From assembly GCF_022347745.1 (NCBI RefSeq), contig NZ_JAKRGC010000025.1:1-38676 (forward strand): a stretch of 38,676 bases of DNA. The letters are read 5' to 3'. Source of the DNA: Streptomyces sp. OfavH-34-F (GTDB lineage Bacteria > Actinomycetota > Actinomycetes > Streptomycetales > Streptomycetaceae). Positions 14,616 to 22,964 of this stretch are shown here, one piece after another. Numbering within the stretch: position 1 is the stretch's first letter; each line of letters opens with the position of its first letter. The position numbers and the translations under genes were made by a program. Under the pieces are notes generated by a model. That model made no database searches. It worked only from the letters and a program-made list of their open reading frames with translations, and was not told the DNA's origin.

Positions 14616-15389
14616 ATGTCCTCTCCGGTCCTCCTCGTCATCGCCCACGGCAGCCGCGATCCCCGGCATGCCGCGACCGTGCACGCGCTGACCGCGCGGG
14701 TACGGGCGCTGCGGCCTGGTCTGCGGGTGGAGACCGGGTTCCTGGACTTCAACGCGCCCTCGGTGCCGCGGGTCCTGGAGCGGCTGGCGGCCGAGGGGGC
14801 GGAGGTGGTGGCGCTGCCGCTGCTGCTGACCCGTGCCTTCCACGCCAAGTCGGACATCCCGGCGGTGCTGCGCGAGGCGCGCGCGTCGCTGCCCCGGCTG
14901 CGGGTGCGGCAGGCCGCGGTGCTGGGCCCCGCCCCGCTGCTGAACGCGGCGCTGGAGCGGCGGCTGCGCGAGGCCGGGGGGCGCCCCGGCGACCGAAGCT
15001 CGACCGGGCTCGTCCTGGCCTCGGCGGGCTCATCAGACCCGGAGGCGATCGCAGTGATCGCTGAAATCGCGCGGGAGCTGCGGCACACCGGTTGGTGTTC
15101 CGTGCGGCCTGCGTTCGCCTCCGCTGTTCGTGCCGGGGGCCCGTCCCGCACCGAGGACGCGGTACGGGCCCTGCGGGCCGAGGGCGTCGGCCGCGTCGCG
15201 GTCGCCCCGTACGTCATCGCGCCGGGCCGCCTCCCGGACCGCATCGCGGCGGGGGCGGCGGCGGCCGGCGCCGAGGTACTGGCCGGGGTGCTGGGACCGG
15301 CCCCGGAACTGGCCCGGCTGCTGCTCGACCGCTACGACGAGGCGCGGGTGCGGGCAGTGCGGCCGGTCCCGGTCCCGGTCAGCGCCTGA
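14616..15389 (+). CDS. Sirohydrochlorin chelatase (CbiX/SirB family)
   Basis: This 257-residue protein inserts iron into sirohydrochlorin to make siroheme, the cofactor of the sulfite reductase at the head of the operon. The two metal-site His residues appear as H11 (VIAHGSRDPRH) and H76 (LTRAFHAKSDIP). The second half repeats the chelatase fold without the full motif (LVLASAGSSDPEA), as in longer actinobacterial members. It lies 6 bp after the permease stop. A cobalt-chelatase role in cobalamin synthesis is the alternative, but context favours siroheme. Confidence 0.88.
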   Translation: MSSPVLLVIAHGSRDPRHAATVHALTARVRALRPGLRVETGFLDFNAPSVPRVLERLAAEGAEVVALPLLLTRAFHAKSDIPAVLREARASLPRLRVRQAAVLGPAPLLNAALERRLREAGGRPGDRSSTGLVLASAGSSDPEAIAVIAEIARELRHTGWCSVRPAFASAVRAGGPSRTEDAVRALRAEGVGRVAVAPYVIAPGRLPDRIAAGAAAAGAEVLAGVLGPAPELARLLLDRYDEARVRAVRPVPVPVSA

Positions 15390-15417
15390 GCCGCGCCGGG
15401 GCCGGCCCGGGGGGCCG

Positions 15418-16050
15418 TCAGCCGACGTCGATGCCGCCCGTACGGGTGCGCTTGAGCTCGAAGAAGTCGGGGTGGCCGGCCAGCACCCGGAAGCTGTCGA
15501 ACAGCCGGGCCGCCTCCTCGCCGCGCGGGATCGCCCGCAGCACGGGGCCGAACCAGACCGTTCCGTCGACGTGGATGGTGGGTGTGCCGACGTAGCCGCC
15601 GGCCTCCGGGTCCTGGCCCGCCTCGTGGCTGCGCCGCACGGCCTCGTCGTACCGCTCGTCGTGCGCGGCGTCCGCGAGGTCCGCGGGCAGTCCCAGGGCG
15701 GCGAGGGACTGGGCGACGACCTCGTCGAAGTCCTCGTTCTTCTCCTGGTGGATGCGGCTGCCGAGGGCGGTGTAGAGGTCGCGCAGGACCTCCTCGCCGT
15801 GCTGCGCGGCGGCCGCGGCGGCGACCCGGACGGGGCCGATCGAGCGGTCGACCAGGTCGCGGTACCAGTCGGGGAGTTCGTTGCCGGTGTTGTGCAGGTA
15901 CAGGCTCATGACGTGGAAGCGGAGGTCGATGGCGCGGTGCCGCTCCACCTCCAGCATCCAGCGCGAGGTGATCCAGGCGAACGGGCAGGCCGGGTCGAAG
16001 TAGAAGTCGACGACGGGCCGGTCCTGTCGCGTGGTGGGGTGTGTGCTCAT
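15418..16050 (-). CDS. Rv2466c-type mycothiol-dependent thioredoxin-fold protein (DsbA family)
   Basis: This 210-residue protein begins with [20 protein letters not shown] at about residues 13-32, the signature of the mycobacterial Rv2466c mycothiol-dependent reductase group within the DsbA/FrnE thioredoxin-fold superfamily. The active site reads C22-P-F-A25, whereas Rv2466c has Cys-Pro-Trp-Cys. Only the first Cys is present, so a monothiol mechanism using mycothiol is likely. Other landmarks are [17 protein letters not shown] near the C-terminus. Upstream of the ATG at 16050, TAGGCT (16062 to 16057) lies 6 nt away with no Shine-Dalgarno, which suggests a leaderless mRNA. Confidence 0.8.
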   Translation of the reverse strand: MSTHPTTRQDRPVVDFYFDPACPFAWITSRWMLEVERHRAIDLRFHVMSLYLHNTGNELPDWYRDLVDRSIGPVRVAAAAAAQHGEEVLRDLYTALGSRIHQEKNEDFDEVVAQSLAALGLPADLADAAHDERYDEAVRRSHEAGQDPEAGGYVGTPTIHVDGTVWFGPVLRAIPRGEEAARLFDSFRVLAGHPDFFELKRTRTGGIDVG

Positions 16051-16062
16051 GGGCCGAGCCTA
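16051..16062 (-). promoter_or_regulatory. Leaderless -10 element for the Rv2466c-type gene
   Basis: TAGGCT on the - strand (16062 to 16057) followed by CGGCCC leads straight into the ATG at 16050. The TAnnnT consensus and 6-nt gap fit leaderless actinobacterial promoters. A convincing -35 was not seen. Confidence 0.4.
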
Positions 16063-16128
16063 GCCAGCCGGTGGCGCACTCCCCCGGGCCATTCGGCGCC
16101 CGTCCGCCTGGGCCATTGCGGCCGGCCG

Positions 16129-16713
16129 TCAGGCGGCCGGGCGCCAGTGCGGGTCGCGTCCGCTCAGGGCCAGGGCGCGGGTGAAGCCGGTGGCTCCCGG
16201 CACGTCCACCGCGTCGGTGAAGCCCTCGTACTGCCGGTAGAGCGCGGCGGTCTTCTCCACGTTGGCCAGCACGTAGCCGGCCGCCGCGTCGGAGATCCGG
16301 AACTCCTGCCCGGTGGCGCGGGCGACGTCCCAGCCGTGCAGGGCGATCTCCTCGACGAGCATCGCGGCGACGTCGGCGGCCGGGGACGCCGAGTCGCCGG
16401 TGCCGATGGTGCCCTCCCAGGCGGCCGGGTCGGACCAGGCGGCGACGGCCCGGTCCAGTTGCGCGGCGTACCGCTCGGGCCAGTCGGCGTCGGCGGTGAA
16501 GTCGCGGGCGATCAGTTCCTCGGGGAGTTCCGTGCGCAGGGCGCGGTGCTCCATGCCGTGCGAGGTGTAGAGCACCCAGTGGTTGATCAGCGTGCGGAGG
16601 TCCCAGTCCGCGCAGGGGGTCGCGCCGGCCGCCGGGTGGGCGGCGGTGATTCCTCGGGCCACCCGGGCGGCTTCGGCGGCGCATTCGGTCATGTGGGCGT
16701 GCTCGGTCTTCAT
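16129..16713 (-). CDS. TIGR03086-family protein (DinB/maleylpyruvate isomerase-like fold)
   Basis: This 194-residue protein has CADWDLRTLINHWVLYTSHG at about residues 34-53 and EEIALHGWDVARATG at about 125-139. This matches the TIGR03086 family, related to the DinB and mycothiol-dependent isomerase N-terminal fold, where His residues such as H45 and the later His bind a metal. The enzymatic role is unknown, though relatives use mycothiol. It follows the same strand as the Rv2466c-type gene 78 bp downstream, an association worth noting since both groups are linked to mycothiol. The start chosen is ATG 16713; an alternative is ATG 16692. TACGGT lies 7 nt upstream, so it may be leaderless. Confidence 0.75.
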   Translation of the reverse strand: MKTEHAHMTECAAEAARVARGITAAHPAAGATPCADWDLRTLINHWVLYTSHGMEHRALRTELPEELIARDFTADADWPERYAAQLDRAVAAWSDPAAWEGTIGTGDSASPAADVAAMLVEEIALHGWDVARATGQEFRISDAAAGYVLANVEKTAALYRQYEGFTDAVDVPGATGFTRALALSGRDPHWRPAA

Positions 16714-16851
16714 GGGCGCCACCGTAGGCGCGGCGGTCCGGCCGGTCTTGAAGAAAGGCGACAGCCGCCGGACGAGGCGGGTGTACGGGCCACGTATAGG
16801 CTTTCCGGAACGCAGCACGGCCCTCGCGCCCGTACGAAGGAGCAGCCGCAC
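16714..16851. promoter_or_regulatory. Divergent promoter region
   Basis: On the - strand AAGACC (16749 to 16744), a 17-bp spacer and TACGGT (16726 to 16721) precede the ATG at 16713 with a 7-nt gap, a leaderless layout. On the + strand TAGGCT at 16797-16802 could be the -10 for the ABC ATPase gene, which has GAAGGAG before its GTG at 16852. No strong + strand -35 was found. Confidence 0.4.
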
Positions 16852-17688
16852 GTGACCACCACCGCACCCCTGTCCACCGCCGTCGCGCCGAGTTTGGTGC
16901 CGGTCATCCGGGCCGACGAGGTCTCGCTCGTACGCGACGGGAACGTCCTGCTGGACGCGGTGTCGCTGACCGTGCGGGGCGGGGAGCACTGGGCGCTGCT
17001 CGGCGCCAACGGGGCCGGCAAGAGCACACTGCTGGGGCTGCTGGGGGCGGTGAACCATCCGACGCGGGGGTCGGTCGAGGTGCTGGGCCGGACGCTGGGG
17101 CGGGTGGACCTGCGGGAGCTGCGGACGCTGCTGGGCCATGTCAATCCGCGCCATCCGCTGCGGTCGCCGCTGACGGTGAGCGAGGTGGTGCTGACCGGTC
17201 TGACGAACTCGGTGGAGCCGGTGCCGCGCTGGACGCCGGGTCCGGGACAGCGGGAGCGGGCGGCGCGGCTGCTGGCGATGCTGGGGATGGCCGGCAAGGA
17301 GGGGTCGCGGTGGCCGGCGCTGTCGCAGGGCGAGCGCGGCCGGACGCTGATCGCCCGCGCGCTGATGCCGGAGCCGCGGCTGCTGCTGCTCGACGAGCCG
17401 GCGACGGGGCTGGACCTGGCCGCCCGTGAGCAGTTGCTGGACAGCCTGGACGCGCTGCGCGAGGAGCATCCGGGGCTGGCGACCGTGCTGGTGACGCATC
17501 ATCTGGAGGAGCTGCCCGCGTCCACGACGCACGCGATGCTGCTGCGCGGCGGGCGGTGCCTGGCGTCGGGGGCGGCGGACGAGGTGCTGACCACGGAGCT
17601 GGTGAGCGAGTGCTTCGGCCATCCGGTCCGCATCAGCCGCACGGACGGCCGGTGGGCGGCCCGGGCCCGGCGGGCGGCGCGCGGCTGA
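16852..17688 (+). CDS. Stand-alone ABC transporter ATP-binding protein
   Basis: This 278-residue single ABC domain has Walker A GANGAGKST at 51-59, signature LSQGE within ALSQGERGRTLIARAL, Walker B LLLLDEPATGLD and switch His in VTHHLEELP. The pattern of the signature and H-loop resembles ModF-type or iron-chelate-type ATPases. No permease or binding protein is adjacent, so the partner and substrate are unknown; it may act with a membrane protein encoded elsewhere or in a non-transport role. Translation starts at GTG 16852, following GAAGGAG. It is convergent with the protease gene and separated from it by a strong hairpin. Confidence 0.85.
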   Translation: MTTTAPLSTAVAPSLVPVIRADEVSLVRDGNVLLDAVSLTVRGGEHWALLGANGAGKSTLLGLLGAVNHPTRGSVEVLGRTLGRVDLRELRTLLGHVNPRHPLRSPLTVSEVVLTGLTNSVEPVPRWTPGPGQRERAARLLAMLGMAGKEGSRWPALSQGERGRTLIARALMPEPRLLLLDEPATGLDLAAREQLLDSLDALREEHPGLATVLVTHHLEELPASTTHAMLLRGGRCLASGAADEVLTTELVSECFGHPVRISRTDGRWAARARRAARG

Positions 17689-17700
17689 GCCGCCGGAACG

Positions 17701-17751
17701 CACCGGGCGGCCGCCGTGCCCCGTGGGGGAGGGCACGGTGGCCGCCCGGTG
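17701..17751. terminator. Bidirectional hairpin terminator
   Basis: A 21-bp stem (17701-17721 with 17731-17751), with a single G-U pair and a 9-nt loop, lies between the convergent ABC ATPase and protease genes. Confidence 0.85.
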
Positions 17752-17763
17752 GCCGGAAGGCTG

Positions 17764-18966
17764 TTACTCGACGATCTTCAGGAGCTTGTTGGCGGTTCCC
17801 GCGGTGGCGTTGGTGATGGCGTCCGGGGTGGCTCCTTCGGTCAGGGCCGTGGTGACCTCGGCCGGGGTGGCGTCCGGGTGTCCGGCGAGGTAGACGGCGG
17901 CGGCTCCGACGACGTGCGGGGTCGCCATCGAGGTGCCGGAGATGGTGTTGGAGCCGGTGTCGCTGTCGTTCCAGGCGGACGTGATGTCGGAGCCGGGTGC
18001 GTAGATGTCCACGACCGAGCCGTAGTTGGAGAACGACGACTGCTCGTCGTCCACGGTGGACGAGGCGACGGTGATGGCCTCGGGGACGCGCGAGGGCGAG
18101 CCCTGGCCGGCGTCGCTCGACTCGTTGCCGGCGGCGACCGCGAAGGTGACGCCGGAGGCGATGGCCTTCTGGACGGCCGCGTCGAGCGCTTCGTCGGCGC
18201 CGCCGCCCAGGCTCATGTTGGCGACGGACGGGCCCTGGTGGTGCTCGGTGACCCAGTCGATGCCGGCGACGACCTGCTCGGTGGTGCCGGAGCCGGAGTC
18301 GTCCAGGACGCGGACGGCGACGATCTTGGCGTTCTTGGCGACGCCGTAGGTGGACCCGGCTATGGTGCCGGCGACGTGGGTGCCGTGGCCGTTGCCGTCG
18401 TCGGCGCTGTCGTCGTTGTCCACGGCGTCGTAGCCGGAGGTGGCCCGGCCGCCGAACTCCTCGTGGGAGGTGCGGACTCCGGTGTCGATGACGTACGCGG
18501 TGACGCCCTCGCCCGCGCTGTCCGGGTAGGTGTAGGCGTCGTCGCCGGCGGTCTCCGTCTGGTCGATGCGGTCCAGGCCCCAGGAGGGCGGGTTGTCCTG
18601 GGTGGCGTCGATGTGGAACTTCTTGTTCTGGACGACCTTGGAGACGGCCGGGTCGGCGGCGAGCCGCTTGGCCTCGGTCTCGGTGAGGCCGTTGGCGGAG
18701 AAGCCGTTGATGGCGGAGCTGTAGTCGCGCTTCAGCTTCCCGCCGTACTCCTCGGCGAGCTTCTCCTTGTCCGCCGCCCGGTCCAGCATCACGATGTAGC
18801 TGCCGGCGACCGCGGTCGCCGCGTCGGCGCCGTAGATCTTGCCCTGAGCCGGGGCGGGGGCCGCCCCGGCGAACGGGGTGGCGAGCAGGGTGACGCCGGC
18901 GGCGGCCGCCACCGCGGTGATGGAGGCGGTCAGCTTGAACCGGCGTGCGCGCTTGTGAATGGCCAT
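17764..18966 (-). CDS. Secreted subtilisin-type serine protease (S8 family)
   Basis: This 400-residue preproprotein has a Sec signal peptide (about 1-38: basic KRARRFK, a hydrophobic core, ATPFAGAAPA). An inhibitor-I9 propeptide follows (about 55-120, with SYIVMLDR and INGFSANGLT), then the mature protease. The catalytic triad is D161 (YVIDTGV), H194 (GNGHGTHVAG) and S346 (GTSMATPH), with the oxyanion Asn at 281 (AAGNESS). This places it with proteinase K/aqualysin-like enzymes; no C-terminal extension is present. The ATG at 18966 follows GAGGAG by 10 nt; an ATG at 18987 lies upstream of that site. It is a typical extracellular nutritional protease. Confidence 0.92.
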   Translation of the reverse strand: MAIHKRARRFKLTASITAVAAAAGVTLLATPFAGAAPAPAQGKIYGADAATAVAGSYIVMLDRAADKEKLAEEYGGKLKRDYSSAINGFSANGLTETEAKRLAADPAVSKVVQNKKFHIDATQDNPPSWGLDRIDQTETAGDDAYTYPDSAGEGVTAYVIDTGVRTSHEEFGGRATSGYDAVDNDDSADDGNGHGTHVAGTIAGSTYGVAKNAKIVAVRVLDDSGSGTTEQVVAGIDWVTEHHQGPSVANMSLGGGADEALDAAVQKAIASGVTFAVAAGNESSDAGQGSPSRVPEAITVASSTVDDEQSSFSNYGSVVDIYAPGSDITSAWNDSDTGSNTISGTSMATPHVVGAAAVYLAGHPDATPAEVTTALTEGATPDAITNATAGTANKLLKIVE

Positions 18967-19324
18967 GAAGAGGGGTCTCCTCGTCATTCTTTGTGGGGGG
19001 ATTGGCCCCCGGCCGGAAATTCTCCGGGGGTTGGCTCGAAACCCTGGCCGATTGACGCGCGCAGATCAAGGGCTCCCTACAGCTCCGACGCACTCACCAA
19101 CCTTTCGTCACAAGACACCCGCCGCGGTCTCGGGATGCCCCGATCGCCTTTACGTGTAAGGGGCTTCGATCCTCCTTCTCGGGGGCATGGCCCCTCCCCG
19201 AGGCGGAGAGGAGCGGCGTCCGGTCAGGAACAGAGCATGACGAGACGGCTTTACGGCGCCCCTACCTTCGAATGCGGAGGCGGCGGCGAGGGGCCGGTGC
19301 CGGTCACGAGGGGGCACGCCCGTC
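18967..19324. promoter_or_regulatory. 358-bp divergent region: protease promoter, hairpin, near-palindrome
   Basis: No gene is seen here. For the protease, the - strand carries TTGATC (19069 to 19064), a 17-bp spacer and CAGGGT (19046 to 19041), a good match to a vegetative promoter. On the other side a near-palindrome CCTTTAC-GT-GTAAGG (19147-19161) and a hairpin CTCGGGG/CCCCGAG (19178-19202) precede the MMPL gene and may be regulatory. GAGGGGG before 19325 is the Shine-Dalgarno of the MMPL gene. Confidence 0.4.
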
Positions 19325-21616
19325 ATGGGGAATGTGGATGCGGCAGCGGCGAGGGGGCCGCGGGTCAAGGGGGTGGCGGCCCGCGCGGGCGGCTGGAGCG
19401 CGCGGCACCGCTGGGCCGCGGTGGGGATCTGGGTGCTGTTCGTCGTCCTGGCGATGGGCCTGGGCTCCGCCGCGGGCCGGGTCGATGTGAAGGAGAGCGA
19501 CCAGATGTCCGGCGAGGTGGGCCGGGCGGTGCAGATCATCGAGGACGCGGGGCTCAAGGACCCGGCCGGTGAGACGGTGCTCATCCAGTCGGAGGCCGGG
19601 AGCGGTCCGGTGGCGGGCTCCAAGGAGTTCCGGGCGGCCGTGGCCGATGTGATCGACGCCGTGCAGGGCACCGGTGAGGTCACGGCCGTCACCTCGCCGT
19701 ACACCACGAAGACCATCTCGGCGGACGGGCACAGCGCGCTGGTGCAGTTCGAGATGCGCGGCGACGCCGAGACGGCGAGCGAACGCGTCGGACCGGTGCT
19801 CGACGCCGTCGCGAAGGTGGACGCCGCGCACGAGGGGCTGCTGATCGAGGAGATCGGCGGCGCCAGCATGGGCAAGACGTTCAACGACGCGTTCGGCAGC
19901 GACTTCCAGCGGGCCGAGTTCTCCGCCGTGCCGGTCGCGCTCGGCATCCTGCTCATCGCGTTCGGGGCGCTGGTCGCCGCGCTGCTGCCGGTCGCCCTGG
20001 CCCTCACCGCGATCATCGCGACCATGGGCCTGATGGGCGTGGTCAGCCACGTCCAGCCGATGAGCGACACCGCCAACTCCGTGATGCTGCTGGTCGGTCT
20101 GGCCGTCGGCGTCGACTACTGCCTGTTCTACCTGCGCCGCGAGCGCGAGGAGCGGGCCAAGGGCCGGGACGCCCGGACGGCGCTGATGATCGCCGCCGCG
20201 ACCAGCGGGCGCGCCATCGTCGTCTCCGGTGTGACGGTCTGCGTCGCGATGGCCGGGATGCTGTTCACCGGCATCGCCGAGTTCGAGGCGATGGGCCTGG
20301 CCTCGCTGATGGTGGTCGCCGTCGCGATGGTCGGTTCGGTGACCGTGCTGCCGGCGCTGCTCTCGCTGCTCGGTGAGCGGGTCGAGAAGGGCCGGGTGCC
20401 GTTCCTGGGCCGCCTCAAGCGCTCCCGGCGGGGTGGCGCGGACGGCGAGAGCCGGGTCTGGCGCGCGGTGCTCACCGCGGTGCTGCGCCGTCCGTGGACC
20501 GCGCTCGTGGTCGCGGCCGGGGCGCTCGCCGCGATCGCGCTGCCGGCGCTCGGAATGCACACCCAGAACCTCACGCTGGACCAGGAGTTCGGCGACTCGC
20601 TGCCGATCGTGCGGACCTACGACCGGCTGAACGAGGCGTTCCCCGGCGGCGCCGACCCGGCGCAGGTCGTGGTCCGGGCCGACGACATCGGCGCCGCCCC
20701 GGTCCGCAAGGCGCTGGAGGAGTTCCGCCGGCAGGCCGTGGCCTCGGGCGCCTCCAAGGGGCCGGTGGACATCGTGACGCACGACGCGGAGAACGTCGCG
20801 GTCATCGACGTACCGCTGGTCGGCGGCTCGGACCAGGACGAGGCCGTCAAGAGCCTGGACCTGCTGCGCGACACCGTGCGCCCGGCCACCCTCGGCAAGG
20901 TCGACGGGGTGGAGGCGCCGATCACCGGGCAGGTCGCCGGTTCGAAGGACTTCAACGACCAGATCGTCGGCTCGGTCGTGCCGGTCTTCGCCTTCGTGGT
21001 CGTCTTCGCCTTCCTGCTGATGCTGCTCTGCTTCCGCTCGCTGACGGTGGCGATCACCTCGATCATCCTCAACCTGCTCTCGGTGGGCGCCGCCTACGGC
21101 ATCCTGACCGCGGTCTTCCAGCACGGCTGGGGCGCCTCGCTGGTGGGTGCCGAGGGCGTCGGCGCGATCATCTCCTGGCTGCCGCTCTTCCTCTTCGTGA
21201 TCCTGTTCGGCCTCTCGATGGACTACCACGTGTTCGTGGTCTCGCGTATCCGTGAGGCCCGCCTCCAGGGCCGCACCACCCGCGACGCCATCGCCCACGG
21301 CGTGGTCACCACGGCCGGGGTGGTGACCAGCGCGGCCGTCATCATGGTCGCCGTGTTCGCCATCTTCGGCACGCTGTCGATGCAGTCCATGAAGCAGATG
21401 GGCGTCGGCCTGGCGGCGGCCGTGCTGATCGACGCGACGATCATCCGCGGGGTGCTGCTCCCGGCCGTGATGGCGCTGCTGGGCGAGCGCAACTGGTACT
21501 TCCCGAAGTGGCTGCGGTGGCTGCCGGACATGACGCACGACGAGTCGTACGACGACGCGCCGGCGGTGACCGCACCGGCGCGCGGCGGCGAGGAGCCGGA
21601 GCGGGTCGGCGTCTGA
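19325..21616 (+). CDS. MMPL/RND-family membrane transporter
   Basis: This 763-residue protein has the RND layout: a first span at about 33-52 (WAAVGIWVLFVVLAMGLGSA), a large extracellular domain, a block of spans with the motif LLVGLAVGVDYCLFYLRRER, then a second span, second extracellular domain and a matching block with VILFGLSMDYHVFVVSRIRE. The conserved G-x-x-x-D-Y pairs in the two blocks are the proton-relay features of the family. MMPL proteins export lipids, siderophores or hydrophobic drugs using the proton gradient; the substrate here is unknown. The upstream inverted repeats could bind a local regulator, but no regulator gene is adjacent. The length is normal for a single-chain MMPL protein. 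Confidence 0.9.
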   Translation: MGNVDAAAARGPRVKGVAARAGGWSARHRWAAVGIWVLFVVLAMGLGSAAGRVDVKESDQMSGEVGRAVQIIEDAGLKDPAGETVLIQSEAGSGPVAGSKEFRAAVADVIDAVQGTGEVTAVTSPYTTKTISADGHSALVQFEMRGDAETASERVGPVLDAVAKVDAAHEGLLIEEIGGASMGKTFNDAFGSDFQRAEFSAVPVALGILLIAFGALVAALLPVALALTAIIATMGLMGVVSHVQPMSDTANSVMLLVGLAVGVDYCLFYLRREREERAKGRDARTALMIAAATSGRAIVVSGVTVCVAMAGMLFTGIAEFEAMGLASLMVVAVAMVGSVTVLPALLSLLGERVEKGRVPFLGRLKRSRRGGADGESRVWRAVLTAVLRRPWTALVVAAGALAAIALPALGMHTQNLTLDQEFGDSLPIVRTYDRLNEAFPGGADPAQVVVRADDIGAAPVRKALEEFRRQAVASGASKGPVDIVTHDAENVAVIDVPLVGGSDQDEAVKSLDLLRDTVRPATLGKVDGVEAPITGQVAGSKDFNDQIVGSVVPVFAFVVVFAFLLMLLCFRSLTVAITSIILNLLSVGAAYGILTAVFQHGWGASLVGAEGVGAIISWLPLFLFVILFGLSMDYHVFVVSRIREARLQGRTTRDAIAHGVVTTAGVVTSAAVIMVAVFAIFGTLSMQSMKQMGVGLAAAVLIDATIIRGVLLPAVMALLGERNWYFPKWLRWLPDMTHDESYDDAPAVTAPARGGEEPERVGV

Positions 21617-21629
21617 TCCCCTCTTGGTA

Positions 21630-21668
21630 CGCGGGCCCTCCTCCCGGACGCCGGGAGGAGGGCCCGCG
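21630..21668. terminator. Bidirectional hairpin terminator
   Basis: A perfect 18-bp stem (21630-21647 with 21651-21668) with a 3-nt loop lies between the convergent MMPL and sugar-transport genes, starting 14 nt after the MMPL stop and ending just before the lipoprotein stop on the other strand. Confidence 0.88.
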
Positions 21669-21671
21669 CGT

Positions 21672-22964
21672 TCAGCGCTGGTAGCGGGCCAGGACCCGGT
21701 TGCCGTCGGTCACCAGGCGTCTCTCCAACTCCTCCGCGTCGATCGCGCCGCTGTAGTACTCCTGGAGGGCGGGCGTCGCCACCTTGTCCTTCCACTCGGG
21801 GTAGCCGCGCACCGACTGGGCCGGGGCGGACCGCAGCGACCCGGCGAGCGCGGCGCCCGTCGCCCAGCCGAGGTCCGGGGTGTGCAGGGCCGGGTCGGCC
21901 AGCGCCTCGGTGCCGGTCGGCAGCATCCAGTCCCCCTTGGCCAGGCGCACCATGTTGGCGGGGCGCAGCAGGAAGTCGATGAAGCGGACGGCCTCCTTCT
22001 TGTGCGGGCTGTCCTCGGCGACGGACAGGGTCTGCGGGCTGACCCCCTGGGCGAGCCCGTCCGCCCCGGCCGGGGCCGGCAGCACCGTCCACTCGAACCC
22101 CTCGGGGGCCTGCTCGGCGACCTGCTGGCGGTAGGAGAACCCGAGCGGCACCATCGCGTACTTGCCGCCGAAGAAGCCGGGCAGGGTGTCGCCGCCGCCC
22201 ATGCCGAGCGCGGTGCGGGCGGCGCTGCGGTCGGTCACGACCTGGTCGTGGATGGTGTCGGGGACGACCCGGTCGCCCTTCCCCATGGCGAGCGTGACCT
22301 TGCCGTCGGGGCCCCGGTGGAAGAGCCGTCCGCCCGCCGAGAGGCCGAGGTTGAGGGTGACGGAGACCGGTTCGCGCAGCGGCCAGGCGACGCCGTGGCG
22401 GCCCTCGCCGGTCAGCCGCGCGGCCGCCTCGCGGAACTCGGTCCAGCTCCAGGGCGCGTCCGGGGTCGGGATGCGTACCCCGGACTCCTTGAGCAGCCGG
22501 GTGTTGGCGATGAGGACGCGGGGTTCCTGGAGGAAGGGCACACCGTAGACCCCGTCGCCGAAGGTGGCCGTCTCCCAGCTGTGGGCGGGGATGGCGGCGG
22601 TCAGCCGGTCCGGGAGCAGGGGCCGCAGGTCGGCGAGGTAGCCGCCGTACGCGAAGTCGGCGAGGTCGTCGGACGCGTCGTGGATGACGTCGGGGGCCTC
22701 GCCGCCCTCGAAGGAGGTGAGGAGCTGGTCGTGGACGCTGTCCCAGCTGCCCTGGACGTACTCGACGCGGATGCCGGGGTGGGCCGCGTTCCACTCCTTC
22801 ACCAGCTGCTTGTTGATCTCGACGGACTCCTTCTGCCAGGCCAGGGACTGGAACCGGAGGGTGATCGTTCCGTCCGGCGCGTCGTCGCCGCCCCGGCCGC
22901 AGCCGGTGAGCAGCAGGGCCAGCGCGGTGGCCGCCGCGGCGGCCGTACGGAGCAGCGCGCGCAT
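21672..22964 (-). CDS. Carbohydrate ABC transporter substrate-binding lipoprotein (family 1)
   Basis: This 430-residue protein carries a lipoprotein signal with the lipobox L-T-G-C, Cys at residue 22. The mature protein has family 1 extracellular solute-binding features: ITLRFQSLAWQKESVE at the start, GEAPDVIHDASDDLADFA for the first lobe, and TLSVAEDSPHKKEAVRFIDFLL near the end. It would capture an oligosaccharide or sugar-like compound for the two permeases encoded just upstream. The start codon overlaps the stop of the upstream permease gene (TGATG). No ATPase gene is in the operon. The ligand cannot be predicted from sequence. Confidence 0.9.
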   Translation of the reverse strand: MRALLRTAAAAATALALLLTGCGRGGDDAPDGTITLRFQSLAWQKESVEINKQLVKEWNAAHPGIRVEYVQGSWDSVHDQLLTSFEGGEAPDVIHDASDDLADFAYGGYLADLRPLLPDRLTAAIPAHSWETATFGDGVYGVPFLQEPRVLIANTRLLKESGVRIPTPDAPWSWTEFREAAARLTGEGRHGVAWPLREPVSVTLNLGLSAGGRLFHRGPDGKVTLAMGKGDRVVPDTIHDQVVTDRSAARTALGMGGGDTLPGFFGGKYAMVPLGFSYRQQVAEQAPEGFEWTVLPAPAGADGLAQGVSPQTLSVAEDSPHKKEAVRFIDFLLRPANMVRLAKGDWMLPTGTEALADPALHTPDLGWATGAALAGSLRSAPAQSVRGYPEWKDKVATPALQEYYSGAIDAEELERRLVTDGNRVLARYQR

